64,000 bases of DNA from Ruegeria_C sp041537925. Lineage in GTDB: Bacteria; Pseudomonadota; Alphaproteobacteria; Rhodobacterales; Rhodobacteraceae. The stretch lies in the NCBI RefSeq assembly GCF_041537925.1, contig NZ_JBGOSH010000014.1, forward strand, positions 1-64,000. The letters are read 5' to 3'. A program made the translations under genes and the position numbers. This document shows, piece after piece, positions 7,827 to 16,212 of this stretch. Within the stretch, counting starts at the first letter, position 1. Every line of letters starts with the position of its first letter. The notes beneath the pieces were generated by a model that saw nothing but the letters and a program-made list of their open reading frames with translations, was not told where the DNA came from and ran no database searches.

Positions 7827-9095
7827 TCATGGCGCAAAATCCGAAGGCACACCAAAAGGTGTTTTACTCACACCCTGGCCGGTCAAGGCGTGCATGAAGG
7901 CCACCAAATCGGCAATTTCACTGTCACCCAGCGCCACCGATTCGATATCCCGTGCTGCGCGCTGGCGCTGCATTTCGCGCCGATCCTGCCAGATCACGAA
8001 ATCACCTGTGGCAAGCCATTCTGCCTCGGGCAGTTGCGCCATCTCAGGACTCCAACGAGACAGCGCCTGTGCGGGATTCAGGTGGTGACGAATGATCCCC
8101 TCCAACGTGGGATAGGCGCCATTATGCCCATATGGTCCTGTTAGAGCCACATTTCGCAGCATCGGAGTGCGAAATCTGTAGGCATCCTCAAGCCGGTCGC
8201 TTTCACCCATCCGCCCAACATCGCGCGCGTAAGGGTCGAACCGGCGGGTTCTGCCGGGGCCAAAGGGCGGCACGCCAAGCGCGTGAAACTTCTGATCGGA
8301 CAGCAGAGACCCGGAATGACACGCGGCGCAGCCCGCCTTGCCATAAAACAACTCCATACCGCGTTTCTGCGAAGTGGTCAGCGCGGCCTTGTCACCGCGC
8401 AGATATGTATCGAACGGGCTGTCGATGCTCTGCAATTCAACCGCCATGAAGGCACCCAGCGCATTGCCGATCTCGACAATGCTCACCTGATCCGGCATAT
8501 CAATATGGTCGAACGCTGTCATGAACGCCCGCTGATATTTTGGATCGGTGCGCACCCGCTTTGCCAGGATCGGCCAGGCCGCGTCGATCCGGTCATGCAC
8601 CGCACCGATGATCTCGTTTTCGGCCGGATTGCCCGCCATTTCAAACTGCGCCACCAGCGGAAACAGCGCCTGCGCGGCCAGAAGCGAGTTCAACCCTTGC
8701 GGCAGCCACTCTTCGGCAGGCGAGTCGAACCCATTGCCGAATTGATCCGACTTGCTCAACCGACCATCGTGAAAAAACGTGTGCAGATCGCGCGCGCCCA
8801 GGTTCCATAAGCCTGGCGCATTGCGCGGAATGCGTTTCTTGATCCGGCTGTCGCCCGTACCCGCGAGGCGCTCGGTTCCCAGCCCAACACCCCCCTCTCC
8901 GATCCCCAGCGACAGCCCGTCCGAAGTGCCGAAATCGGGGTGGTGGCAATGGGCACAGGTGATATTCCGGTTGCCCGACAGGATCGGATCGTAAAAGAGT
9001 TGGTGGCCAAGTGCTGCCTGTCTCGGATCGACTTGAATGAAATCTGCATCGCTCAACGCAGGTGGCAGCGGTTCTGCCGCCAAGGGCACAGACAA
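7827..9095 (-). CDS. Di-haem cytochrome c peroxidase-like protein (MauG/CcpA family), unusual start
   Basis: A secreted di-haem protein of about 422 residues. Two c-type haem sites are visible, CAHCH (about 50 residues into the mature part) and CAACH, and FHDGR, GFDSPAEEW and LRNVALTGPYGHNGAY match bacterial cytochrome c peroxidases and MauG relatives. It would reduce peroxide or modify a periplasmic substrate. The start is a problem: the signal-peptide core (GLIFLVLSVPLAA) is open, but no ATG, GTG or TTG precedes it within range. I give the TTG at 9095, which cuts into the core; ATA at 9119 or an ATC further up would give a complete leader. The upstream open frame lies antisense to the Sel1 gene and is not plausible protein. 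Confidence 0.78.
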   Translation of the reverse strand: MSVPLAAEPLPPALSDADFIQVDPRQAALGHQLFYDPILSGNRNITCAHCHHPDFGTSDGLSLGIGEGGVGLGTERLAGTGDSRIKKRIPRNAPGLWNLGARDLHTFFHDGRLSKSDQFGNGFDSPAEEWLPQGLNSLLAAQALFPLVAQFEMAGNPAENEIIGAVHDRIDAAWPILAKRVRTDPKYQRAFMTAFDHIDMPDQVSIVEIGNALGAFMAVELQSIDSPFDTYLRGDKAALTTSQKRGMELFYGKAGCAACHSGSLLSDQKFHALGVPPFGPGRTRRFDPYARDVGRMGESDRLEDAYRFRTPMLRNVALTGPYGHNGAYPTLEGIIRHHLNPAQALSRWSPEMAQLPEAEWLATGDFVIWQDRREMQRQRAARDIESVALGDSEIADLVAFMHALTGQGVSKTPFGVPSDFAP

Positions 9096-9113
9096 GACGA
9101 GGAAGATTAAGCC

Positions 9114-9581
9114 ATGTATCGCCTGCTGTTTCTTTTGGTTTTTGCGGAGCCCGCCTTTGCCGATATCGAAGAGGCGCGCGATCTGATGGAAGCGGGGCAG
9201 TTTGACGCCGCCTATGAGGCGCTTTGGCCCGCCGCGCGCTCCGGTAACGCCGATGCAGAAGAACTGATCGGCGTGATGTATGCGATGGGTCTGGGTGTCG
9301 AGCGGGACGATATGCGTGCTTTCGACTGGTATCTGCGTGCCTCGATGAAGGGGCATCCGGGCGCGCAATCGGGCATCGGTTGGTATTATGAGGTTGGTCG
9401 CGGATTGCCCGCGCCCGACCTGACACGTGCCTATCTTTGGTATGCGCTCTCGGCCATCGGCGGTGACCCCGATGCGGCGATCAGCCTTGAGGACGTCGTC
9501 AAGAAGATGACGCCGCAAGAGATCGCCAAGGCGCAGGAACTGATCGACGATTATCAACCCTGGATGTACCCGTTTCGCTAA
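9114..9581 (+). CDS. Small secreted Sel1-repeat protein
   Basis: A 155-residue protein with a signal peptide (MYRLLFLLVFAEPAFA) and about two Sel1-like repeats: AEELIGVMYAMGLGVERDD, then GAQSGIGWYYEVGRG with AYLWYALSAIGGD. Sel1 repeats are TPR-like helical pairs that bind partner proteins; the partner here is unknown. A GAGGAAG site lies 8 bases before the ATG. It is head to head with the di-haem peroxidase gene, so a shared role in the periplasm is possible but unproven. A bidirectional hairpin follows its stop. Confidence 0.85.
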   Translation: MYRLLFLLVFAEPAFADIEEARDLMEAGQFDAAYEALWPAARSGNADAEELIGVMYAMGLGVERDDMRAFDWYLRASMKGHPGAQSGIGWYYEVGRGLPAPDLTRAYLWYALSAIGGDPDAAISLEDVVKKMTPQEIAKAQELIDDYQPWMYPFR

Positions 9582-9587
9582 GCGTAA

Positions 9588-9609
9588 GCGGGCGGCCTGA
9601 ACCGCCCGC
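9588..9609. terminator. Hairpin between the Sel1 gene and dctP (convergent)
   Basis: GCGGGCGG, 6-base loop, CCGCCCGC: an 8-bp perfect stem in the 40-base gap between convergent genes. The T-content after it is low on both strands (CCACTTTGTC on plus), so termination in either direction is probable rather than certain. Confidence 0.65.
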
Positions 9610-9621
9610 CACTTTGTCAGG

Positions 9622-10686
9622 TTACTGCGTATCCGCCGCACGGCTAGCATTGATCCGCTCTTCGGCCTGGGCCACGGACCCCACAAGCGCATCATAGGCC
9701 TGCTGGCCGCCATCCACATTGGAGGTGAACCACTCATAGACGGGTGTTGCCGCCTCTTTGAACGCCGCTTTCTCGTCGCGCGTCGGCACATAGAGGTCGC
9801 CACCACCGGCTACGAAATCCTCATAGGCTTGGATCGACTTACGCTTGGGCGAGGCAAAAGTTGCCTGTTGAAGCTGATAGAACCCATCCACGACAACAGT
9901 GCGCAATTCCGGCGGCATCGCCATGAATTTCTCGTTATTCATGAACCACAGAGCGCCCATATAGGCATGCCCGTCCAGCGTGACATATTGCAACCCGGCA
10001 TCGGGGAACTTCATGTTCATGATATCGGTAATGCCGTTTTTAGAGCCTTCAACAACACCAGTTTGGAAGCTGGTGAACAGTTCCGGCCACGGGATCGGGG
10101 TGGGCGATGCGCCCAGCGACGTGACCAGAACCTGCGGTAAGTCGGCCACCACAGTGCGGATTTTCAGACCTTCCATGTCGGACGGGCTCTGCACCCGCTT
10201 CTGAGTGTTCGCAAAGTTCCGCCAACCGCCGGTATTGCCCACGGTCATCAGCCGCACCATGCCACCGGACACGTCCGAGACCATCTGCTTCATCGCCTGC
10301 ATGAAATCGCTGTCGCTGGCCAGCACGGCCTCGGCCACGCGGTCATCCGACATCAGATAGGGCAGATCCAGCACCTGCACGAAGGGAAAGATGCCCGAAG
10401 CGCCGCCCGAGGTGGAGATGTAGATATCCACGCTGCCATCAGCGATGCCCTGAAGGCATTCAGCGCCGTTCGAACAGAGCTGCGTGCCGATGAACAGCTC
10501 GACCTCAATCGCACCGTTCGAGGCAGCTTCAACATAGTTCTTGAAGACGATCAGACCGTCATAATCCTCGTCATTTTCGTTCGAATTGGCCGTCGCCCGC
10601 AACGTAAAGTCCGCCGCGGACGCCGTGATGGCAGAGCCAGCCAATATGGCCGCCACGGCCACCGATTTTAAGGCAGTTTTGAGCAC
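9622..10686 (-). CDS. dctP: TRAP transporter solute-binding protein
   Basis: A 354-residue periplasmic binding protein of the DctP family, with signal peptide MLKTALKSVAVAAILAGSAI and cleavage after ASA. Family marks are MEGLKIRTVVADLPQ, whose Arg normally clamps the acidic group of the ligand, and the Q-TG-V-G-NG block SFQTGVVEGSKNG. The start is GTG at 10686, fixed by GGAGG seven bases upstream. It is the last gene of a six-gene unit beginning with a flavin monooxygenase, so its ligand is probably the acidic (perhaps sulfonated) substrate of those enzymes. Two Cys in LCSNGAECLQG could form a disulphide. Confidence 0.92.
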   Translation of the reverse strand: MLKTALKSVAVAAILAGSAITASAADFTLRATANSNENDEDYDGLIVFKNYVEAASNGAIEVELFIGTQLCSNGAECLQGIADGSVDIYISTSGGASGIFPFVQVLDLPYLMSDDRVAEAVLASDSDFMQAMKQMVSDVSGGMVRLMTVGNTGGWRNFANTQKRVQSPSDMEGLKIRTVVADLPQVLVTSLGASPTPIPWPELFTSFQTGVVEGSKNGITDIMNMKFPDAGLQYVTLDGHAYMGALWFMNNEKFMAMPPELRTVVVDGFYQLQQATFASPKRKSIQAYEDFVAGGGDLYVPTRDEKAAFKEAATPVYEWFTSNVDGGQQAYDALVGSVAQAEERINASRAADTQ

Positions 10687-10710
10687 AGCGTTTCCTCCCT
10701 GTTCAGATAC

Positions 10711-12186
10711 TCATTGTGCGAACCCGGTCAGTCTCGGGATCGTCATTGATATTGCCGGGACATAGGTGATCAGGAAAATCACCAGAATTTCCACGGCCAA
10801 AAATGGCAGAATAGCCTTTGCGATGGTCTCGACCCTCTCTTTCGATACCGCCGCCGCGACAAATAGGACAAGCCCCATCGGAGGCGTTGCCAAACCCACA
10901 GTCAGGTTGACGCTCATGATGATGGCAAAGTGGATCGAGTCGACGCCGAGATCGGTAAAGATCGGACCGAGAATAGGCCCAAGGATAATGATCGCAGGCC
11001 CCGCGTCCAGAAACATTCCGACGATGAAAAGAAGCAGGTTGATCAGGAACAACAGGATCAAGGGGTTTTCGCTCAGGTTCAGGATGAACCCCGCCAGTTG
11101 TTCGGGTGCGTGGCTCAGGCTGACCACGGTCTTGAACGCCATCGCCGCGCCCACCAGCAGCAACACCACCGCCGAGGTGATCCCGGCATTGGTCAGAATC
11201 TGCGGCATGTCACGCAGACTGAGGCTGCGCAGGATGAAAAAACCAACAAAGACCGCGTAGGCCACGGCAACGGCAGCGGCCTCGGTCGGCGTAAAGACAC
11301 CGGCCAGAATGCCGCCGAGGATCAGGATCGGTGTCTGCAACGGCACCATGGCGCGTTTGCAGACCATGCGGAAATCATGGCTGACCACCCGACGCAACCC
11401 AAGGAAGATGCCATGCGCAATCAACAGCGCACCGATCAGCAGGCCCCATTGGATCGCACTGCTCGCCTCGGCCCCGACCGGCATGAAGGACCACAGCAGC
11501 AGCCCCAGATTCAACCGCACCAGCAGGAAGGACACCCAAGTTTCGGTTTTGCCGAGCTGGGTGCCGGTCAACACCACGCGATGCGCCGGTGGCAGATCGT
11601 AGCGGTCGGCCATCAGCCGAACCATCACCATCAGCCCGACACCCACCAAAATGCCCGGGATAATACCCGCAAGAAACAGGGCCGCGACGCTTTCGCCCAT
11701 CACGTAGGCATAGATGATCATGATTCCCGAAGGCGGGATGATCGGCCCGATGACCGAACTGGCCGCCGTGATCGCGGCGGCGAATTTGCGGCTATAGCCC
11801 TCTCTCTCCATCGCCGGGATCAGCATTGAGCCCAGTGCCGAGGTATCGGCAACCGCCGAGCCGGACAGTCCAGCAAACAGGATCGAACTGAGGATATTGA
11901 CCTGCGCCAGCCCCCCGCGCAGATGCCCCATCAGCGCCTGGCTGAACTCGACCAACCGGATGGTGATGCCACCGCGGTTCATCATCTCGCCCGCCAACAT
12001 GAAGAACGGGATCGCCATCAGCGGAAAGCTGTCCATCCCGTTATAGACATTGCGGTAGAGCAGCGTGATGTCCTTCTCCTGCCCGTTGAGCCACAACAGC
12101 AGACCGGGTGCGGCGAGCAGCCCGAAAAAGACCGGCAAGCCGATCAGCAGGAAGAACAGGAAGGCGGGCAGGAACCAGATCAGCAT
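10711..12186 (-). CDS. dctM: TRAP transporter large permease, with a two-helix insert
   Basis: A 491-residue DctM-type symporter subunit, around 60 residues longer than the usual 425-430. Family hallmarks are FMLAGEMMNRGGI, the AGLSGSAVADTSALG loop and GVFTPTEAAAVAVAYA. The extra length sits mid-protein, between RLMADRYDLPPAHR and the GGILAGVF segment, and contains two hydrophobic stretches (around VRLNLGLLLWSFMPV and GLLIGALLIAHGIFLGL). That suggests two added membrane spans. It drives ion-coupled uptake with DctQ and DctP. The ATG directly follows the dctQ TAG with no gap. Confidence 0.92.
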   Translation of the reverse strand: MLIWFLPAFLFFLLIGLPVFFGLLAAPGLLLWLNGQEKDITLLYRNVYNGMDSFPLMAIPFFMLAGEMMNRGGITIRLVEFSQALMGHLRGGLAQVNILSSILFAGLSGSAVADTSALGSMLIPAMEREGYSRKFAAAITAASSVIGPIIPPSGIMIIYAYVMGESVAALFLAGIIPGILVGVGLMVMVRLMADRYDLPPAHRVVLTGTQLGKTETWVSFLLVRLNLGLLLWSFMPVGAEASSAIQWGLLIGALLIAHGIFLGLRRVVSHDFRMVCKRAMVPLQTPILILGGILAGVFTPTEAAAVAVAYAVFVGFFILRSLSLRDMPQILTNAGITSAVVLLLVGAAMAFKTVVSLSHAPEQLAGFILNLSENPLILLFLINLLLFIVGMFLDAGPAIIILGPILGPIFTDLGVDSIHFAIIMSVNLTVGLATPPMGLVLFVAAAVSKERVETIAKAILPFLAVEILVIFLITYVPAISMTIPRLTGFAQ

Positions 12187-12777
12187 CTACTCGCTCCCCA
12201 ACATTTCGACATCATCGATGGGGCGTAAACGGTCACTGCCACCCATCAGCGTCACAAGGCCCCGCAGGATCAGTTCGATATTGACCGAGGTCAGCAAGAC
12301 TACCCCGACCAGCAGCGAGGCCATCATCCAACTGCGCGGAATCCGATACCATTCATCAAAGGAAAACGAGGTCGGAAGATAGAGAGAGGCGGTGGTAAAC
12401 TTGCCCCCAAACCCGGTGACCTCGCCCCATCCGATCCCGATCGCAACGACAAGAACCAGCAAAGAGACGGCCAGCAGGAACAGGCTCAGAATCTGGCCCG
12501 GGATGGAGGGCAGCGCGCGGCCGAACATGTCAATGGCAACAAAGCCGCCGCGCCGGAATGCGGTGGGTGCCATCAGGCCGGTCATCCATAACATGCAGAA
12601 CCGCGCAGCCTCGTCCGGCCAAGGCAGCGCATTGTTCAGAACGTATCGGAAAAACACCTGAATCAGGATCGCAACGACCATCGCGGCAATCGCGACAACG
12701 CCGATGGCGCGACCGATCCGCAAGGCAAATTCGTTCACGAAGCCGATCGGTGCGAGCACCGATAATAATCCGCCCAT
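12187..12777 (-). CDS. dctQ: TRAP transporter small permease
   Basis: A 196-residue DctQ-type four-helix membrane protein. RYVLNNALPWPDEAARFCMLWM is the family signature region after the second helix. A GGGAGGGC site precedes the ATG at 12777. It lies 51 bases after the flavin reductase gene and abuts dctM. At 196 residues it is somewhat longer than minimal DctQ proteins, with a soluble C-terminal tail rich in acidic residues. Confidence 0.88.
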   Translation of the reverse strand: MGGLLSVLAPIGFVNEFALRIGRAIGVVAIAAMVVAILIQVFFRYVLNNALPWPDEAARFCMLWMTGLMAPTAFRRGGFVAIDMFGRALPSIPGQILSLFLLAVSLLVLVVAIGIGWGEVTGFGGKFTTASLYLPTSFSFDEWYRIPRSWMMASLLVGVVLLTSVNIELILRGLVTLMGGSDRLRPIDDVEMLGSE

Positions 12778-12828
12778 GCGGATCGCCCTCCCTTTGGTAC
12801 CTCCCGGGTTCGGCAGGTGTTGGCGCGC

Positions 12829-13344
12829 TTATTGCTGCGCGAATTGGCCGAACTTGCCGGCAAAAAAGGCCAATGCGTCTCCTTCACACATTTCGACCTG
12901 GTCAACTTCTCCGACGATGATCACGTGATCGCCCGCCTCGTGGCAGGCCACATGGCTGCAGACGAACCGCGCCAGACAGCCGGGGATCAGCGGAACACCG
13001 CATTCGTTTTCGAGATAATCGAAATCGTTCAACGCCGAGGCGTCCTGCGAGCAGGCCCAGCAGAGCGCACTTTGCTCGGCAGACAGCACATGGACGGCGA
13101 ATTCCCTGGCATCGCGAAACAGTGGAAACCGGCGAGAGCCCTTGCTAGGCGCCCACATCACCAGTGGCGGGTCCAGCGACAGCGACGAGAAACTGTTGGC
13201 CGTGATGCAAAGCGGCCCGGTTTCACCGGCGCAGGTCACCACCGTTACCCCAGTGGCAAATTTCGCGAAAGCGTCGCGCAATTGCCGCGGATTGGCGGTA
13301 TCGGGTTCAAACACCACCGGCGTCTTCGGAGAGAACGCGTTCAT
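12829..13344 (-). CDS. NAD(P)H:flavin reductase, partner of the adjacent monooxygenase
   Basis: A 171-residue FMN-binding split-barrel flavin reductase (HpaC/SsuE-partner type domain). Visible features are RDAFAKFATGVTVVT, TANSFSSLSLDPPLV and the DHVIIVGEV strand near the C-terminus, all typical of this family. It should supply reduced FMN to the SsuD-like monooxygenase encoded two genes upstream. The ATG at 13344 overlaps the aldo/keto reductase stop by one base (TGATG) and has AAGGAGGT seven bases upstream; the GTG just before it is too close to the site. In the sulfo-SMO model it would be the SmoA equivalent (inference). Confidence 0.87.
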   Translation of the reverse strand: MNAFSPKTPVVFEPDTANPRQLRDAFAKFATGVTVVTCAGETGPLCITANSFSSLSLDPPLVMWAPSKGSRRFPLFRDAREFAVHVLSAEQSALCWACSQDASALNDFDYLENECGVPLIPGCLARFVCSHVACHEAGDHVIIVGEVDQVEMCEGDALAFFAGKFGQFAQQ

Positions 13345-14234
13345 CACGGCACCTCCTTGCCCAGCGCTGCCTCATACAGGCGGAACCAGCTTTGCCGGTC
13401 GAGCGTGACCTTCAACGCGTCCGAGATACGGGCGATCCGATCAAGATTGTTGGTGCCCATCACTGGCAGGATGTTGGCAGGATGGGCCAGCAGGAAGGCC
13501 ACTGCCACGGCAGACCGGTCCACGCCCGCTTCGGCAGCGATCTCATCTGCGATCTGAGCGGCTTTGCTCTGTCCGGCCATAAGCGCACCCCCTCCCAGCG
13601 GGGACCAGGCCATCAGGGGATGACCGTTGTGTTGATGATAGGCCAGATCGCCATTCGAGAAAGGTGTTATTTCGGAAAGGGATATCTCGATCTGATTTGT
13701 CACCAGCTGCGTGTTCATCGCCGATTGCAGCAGCGACCAGTCCCAAGGGCGGAAATTCGAGACGCCAACGCTGCGCACCTTGCCCGAAGCCACAACCGCA
13801 TCCAGCGCCGCGCCCGCTTCGTGGTGGTCCATCAAGGGATCAGGCCGGTGGATCAGCAACAAGTCGATATGGTCGATTGCCATCAGCCGCAGCGAATGAT
13901 CCACCGATGCCTCGATATGGGCGCGCGACGTGTCGTAATATTTGACCCTGGCATCGGCATAGCGGCCGATGGGCGCGACGATGCCGCACTTGGTCACGAT
14001 CTCCATCCTGTTGCGCAGGGCGGGGTCGGATTTCAGCGCATTGCCCAGAACCTCTTCGGCTGCGTAGGCGCCATAAATATCTGCCTGATCGAATGAGGTG
14101 ATGCCCTGATCCAGGCAGGCGCCTATCTTGGCGCTCACGTGGTCCACGGAGGTGTCCGCGCCGTCGGCCAGCCGCCACATGCCATAGACGATGCGGCTCA
14201 GCTCCAGTTTTGTGCCCAGTTTGACGCGATCCAT
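13344..14234 (-). CDS. Aldo/keto reductase (YdhF-like)
   Basis: A 296-residue TIM-barrel oxidoreductase. RIVYGMWRLADG at the start, the catalytic Asp/Tyr region SFDQADIYGAY, the catalytic Lys in VTKCGIV, the LLLIHRPDPLMDHHE strand and VRSVGVSNFRPWDW are as in YdhF-type aldo/keto reductases. It would reduce an aldehyde with NAD(P)H. Start ATG 14234 overlaps the monooxygenase stop (TAATG); the longer frame to 14495 is antisense-like filler. Directly after a desulfonating-type monooxygenase, it is a good candidate to reduce the released aldehyde, as SmoB reduces 6-oxoglucose to glucose in sulfoquinovose degradation. Substrate is inference. Confidence 0.85.
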   Translation of the reverse strand: MDRVKLGTKLELSRIVYGMWRLADGADTSVDHVSAKIGACLDQGITSFDQADIYGAYAAEEVLGNALKSDPALRNRMEIVTKCGIVAPIGRYADARVKYYDTSRAHIEASVDHSLRLMAIDHIDLLLIHRPDPLMDHHEAGAALDAVVASGKVRSVGVSNFRPWDWSLLQSAMNTQLVTNQIEISLSEITPFSNGDLAYHQHNGHPLMAWSPLGGGALMAGQSKAAQIADEIAAEAGVDRSAVAVAFLLAHPANILPVMGTNNLDRIARISDALKVTLDRQSWFRLYEAALGKEVP

Positions 14235-15388
14235 TAGCGGCGTACTCCGTTGCCCAACGGCGTTGCGGGTGTGTCCGACGGCACCCGGCCATAGGCCTGC
14301 GGCAGCGAACAGGTTTTCAGGTTCGGCAACACCCGGCTGCCAAAATGGCGGGCCTCGTCGATATGCGGGTAGCCCGAGAAGATAAAGGCGCGGATGCCCA
14401 TCTTTTGATAGTCTTCGATCTTGGACATGACCTGATCGGTCGACCCAACCAGCGCCGCGCCACAGCCCGAACGGGCGCGGCCCACACCGGTCCACAAATG
14501 ATCCTCGGTATAGCCGAACTGATCTGCCAATTCGCGGGCCCGCGCCTGATGCGACACACCCAACGAGGTGGAATCGAGCGCCCGCTCGCGGATCAGCCGA
14601 CCATACTCATCGTCCAATTTAGAGACTATATATTCGGCATATTCGCGCGCCTCGGCCTCGGTATCGCGGACGATCATGTGGACGCGCAGACCGTAATCCA
14701 GCGTCCGTCCATAACGCTGGGCAACTTCGTTCACCGCTTTCATCCGCCCTTCCAGCGCGTCCTTGGTCTCGGGCCACATCAGATAGACATCGCAATGTTG
14801 CCCGCACAGCTCCAGCGCCGCCGGGGAATATCCCCCAAAATAGAGCAGCGGCCCACCGGTCTGATACGGTTTCACCGGATCGGTGGTCAGGCCCGCGAAG
14901 TTATAGACCTCGCCCTCATGGTTTATCTCATTCTGCGTCCAGGCCTGTTTCAGAATCTCGACCACTTCGCGCGAGCGCTGGTAGCGGTAGTTGCTGTCGG
15001 CCTTTTCACCGGGAAAGTCCGAGCTGATGATATTGACCGTCAGCCGTCCCTTTAGCATGTGATCCAGCGTTGCGATGGTCCGGGCTAGCATGATCGGTTG
15101 CATCTCGCCGCAGCGAACGGCGGCCAGCAGGTTGATGCGGTCGGTGATCGGCGCGCATCCCGCAACAAAGGACAGCGTGTCCTGCCCCACTTGAAACGAG
15201 GACGGGCAGAGGATGTTGCGAAATCCCTGCGCCTCGGCCTCTTTCACAATAGCCGAGCAATGATCCCAGCTTGAGCGCAGCGCGCCGTCGGGTTGACCCA
15301 GAAACTGATAATCGTCCGAACAAAGCGCCGAAAACCACGACACCTCGGCAGCATCAAGGTCGGGCGATGTGATGGGCACGATGGTCAT
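14234..15388 (-). CDS. SsuD-like FMN-dependent monooxygenase (candidate sugar-sulfonate monooxygenase)
   Basis: A 384-residue LLM-class (luciferase-like) flavin monooxygenase. The barrel is seen in INLLAAVRCGEMQP, MLARTIATLDHMLKGRL and VNIISSDFPGEKAD, where SsuD has the same order. The C-terminal GRARSGCGAALVGSTDQV resembles the SsuD substrate-lid region. Family members with a partner flavin reductase cleave C-S bonds of sulfonates, releasing sulfite and an aldehyde. It is the first gene of the leftward operon and divergent from a GntR regulator. With an aldo/keto reductase and Gfo/Idh/MocA protein beside it, a sugar sulfonate such as sulfoquinovose is the likeliest substrate. A plain alkanesulfonate remains possible. 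Confidence 0.82.
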   Translation of the reverse strand: MTIVPITSPDLDAAEVSWFSALCSDDYQFLGQPDGALRSSWDHCSAIVKEAEAQGFRNILCPSSFQVGQDTLSFVAGCAPITDRINLLAAVRCGEMQPIMLARTIATLDHMLKGRLTVNIISSDFPGEKADSNYRYQRSREVVEILKQAWTQNEINHEGEVYNFAGLTTDPVKPYQTGGPLLYFGGYSPAALELCGQHCDVYLMWPETKDALEGRMKAVNEVAQRYGRTLDYGLRVHMIVRDTEAEAREYAEYIVSKLDDEYGRLIRERALDSTSLGVSHQARARELADQFGYTEDHLWTGVGRARSGCGAALVGSTDQVMSKIEDYQKMGIRAFIFSGYPHIDEARHFGSRVLPNLKTCSLPQAYGRVPSDTPATPLGNGVRR

Positions 15389-15438
15389 TCGGGGGTTTCT
15401 CCGCGCGGTGTGGCTTTTTCTCTTGCGTAACAGGCGCC

Positions 15439-15452
15439 TTGATGTAGATCAA
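15439..15452. promoter_or_regulatory. Candidate GntR operator in the divergent promoter
   Basis: TTGAT-GTAG-ATCAA is a perfect 14-base palindrome. A further ATCAA follows at 15460-15464. It lies in the 103-base gap between the monooxygenase and GntR starts, where an operator would control both directions. Binding is inferred from symmetry and place. Confidence 0.5.
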
Positions 15453-15491
15453 TAGTGTATCAATTTTTTCCGCGACAGGACGCCGCACCCC

Positions 15492-16202
15492 GTGACACAG
15501 CCCGGCCCGAGCCCGAACGCCTTGCCGCTCTATGTGCAGATCGCTGAACGGCTAACCCGCGATATAGCGGCGGGCCGTCTGATCGAGGGCGAGCGCCTGC
15601 CGCCCGAGCGCGAGATGGCGACGCAACTTAACACCTCAGTCGGCACGCTGCGCAAAGCCCTGCACCAATTGAGCGAACGCGGGTTGCTGGAGCGCGTGCA
15701 GGGGTCGGGCAATTATGTGCGCAACGGGTCCGAGACCAACAGCGTCTATGCCATGTTCCGGCTGGAACTGCCCGAAGGCGGCGGGTTGCCGCGCGCGGAT
15801 GTGCTGTCGGTCGATCTGCTGCCCAAACCCGACGATCTACCGAAGTTTGGCATATTAGACAACGGATCACGGGTGCGGCGGCTGCGCTATCTCAATGACA
15901 CGGTGATCGCGGTCGAAGAGATCTGGCTGGATGCTTCTGCCGGGTTGATCCGGCGGCGGGATGTGTCCGATTCGCTCTATCACTATTACCAGAACCAGCT
16001 TGGGTTCTGGATCAGACGCGCCGAAGACAGGGTCTCGGTCGGGGTGGTGCCGGATTGGGCGCCCGCGCAATTTACAAAACCCCACGGGACACCCATCGGG
16101 TATATCGAACGGTTCAGTTGGGCCGACTCGCCGCAACCGGTCGAATTCTCGCGCACCTGGTTCGACCCGGACCGCGCGCTTTATGTCCAACGGCTCAGAT
16201 AA
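15492..16202 (+). CDS. GntR/HutC-family transcriptional regulator
   Basis: A 236-residue regulator. The N-terminal winged helix (LYVQIAERLTRDIAAGRL, LPPEREMATQLNTSVGTLRKAL and the wing VQGSGNYV) is GntR. The C-terminal half, from about residue 90, looks like a UTRA ligand-binding domain (RRLRYLNDTVIAVEEIWLD; GYIERFSWADSPQPVEFSRT). Such proteins usually repress catabolic operons until a sugar or related ligand binds. The start is GTG 15492. It is divergent from the monooxygenase operon and 10 bases ahead of the Gfo/Idh/MocA gene, so it most likely controls both units. Confidence 0.88.
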   Translation: MTQPGPSPNALPLYVQIAERLTRDIAAGRLIEGERLPPEREMATQLNTSVGTLRKALHQLSERGLLERVQGSGNYVRNGSETNSVYAMFRLELPEGGGLPRADVLSVDLLPKPDDLPKFGILDNGSRVRRLRYLNDTVIAVEEIWLDASAGLIRRRDVSDSLYHYYQNQLGFWIRRAEDRVSVGVVPDWAPAQFTKPHGTPIGYIERFSWADSPQPVEFSRTWFDPDRALYVQRLR

Positions 16203-16212
16203 GGAGAGACGC

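Noticed and set aside
9120..9806. Open frame upstream of the di-haem peroxidase
   Set aside because: It is antisense to the Sel1 gene and part of dctP, with arginine-rich, family-free sequence; a side effect of high GC.
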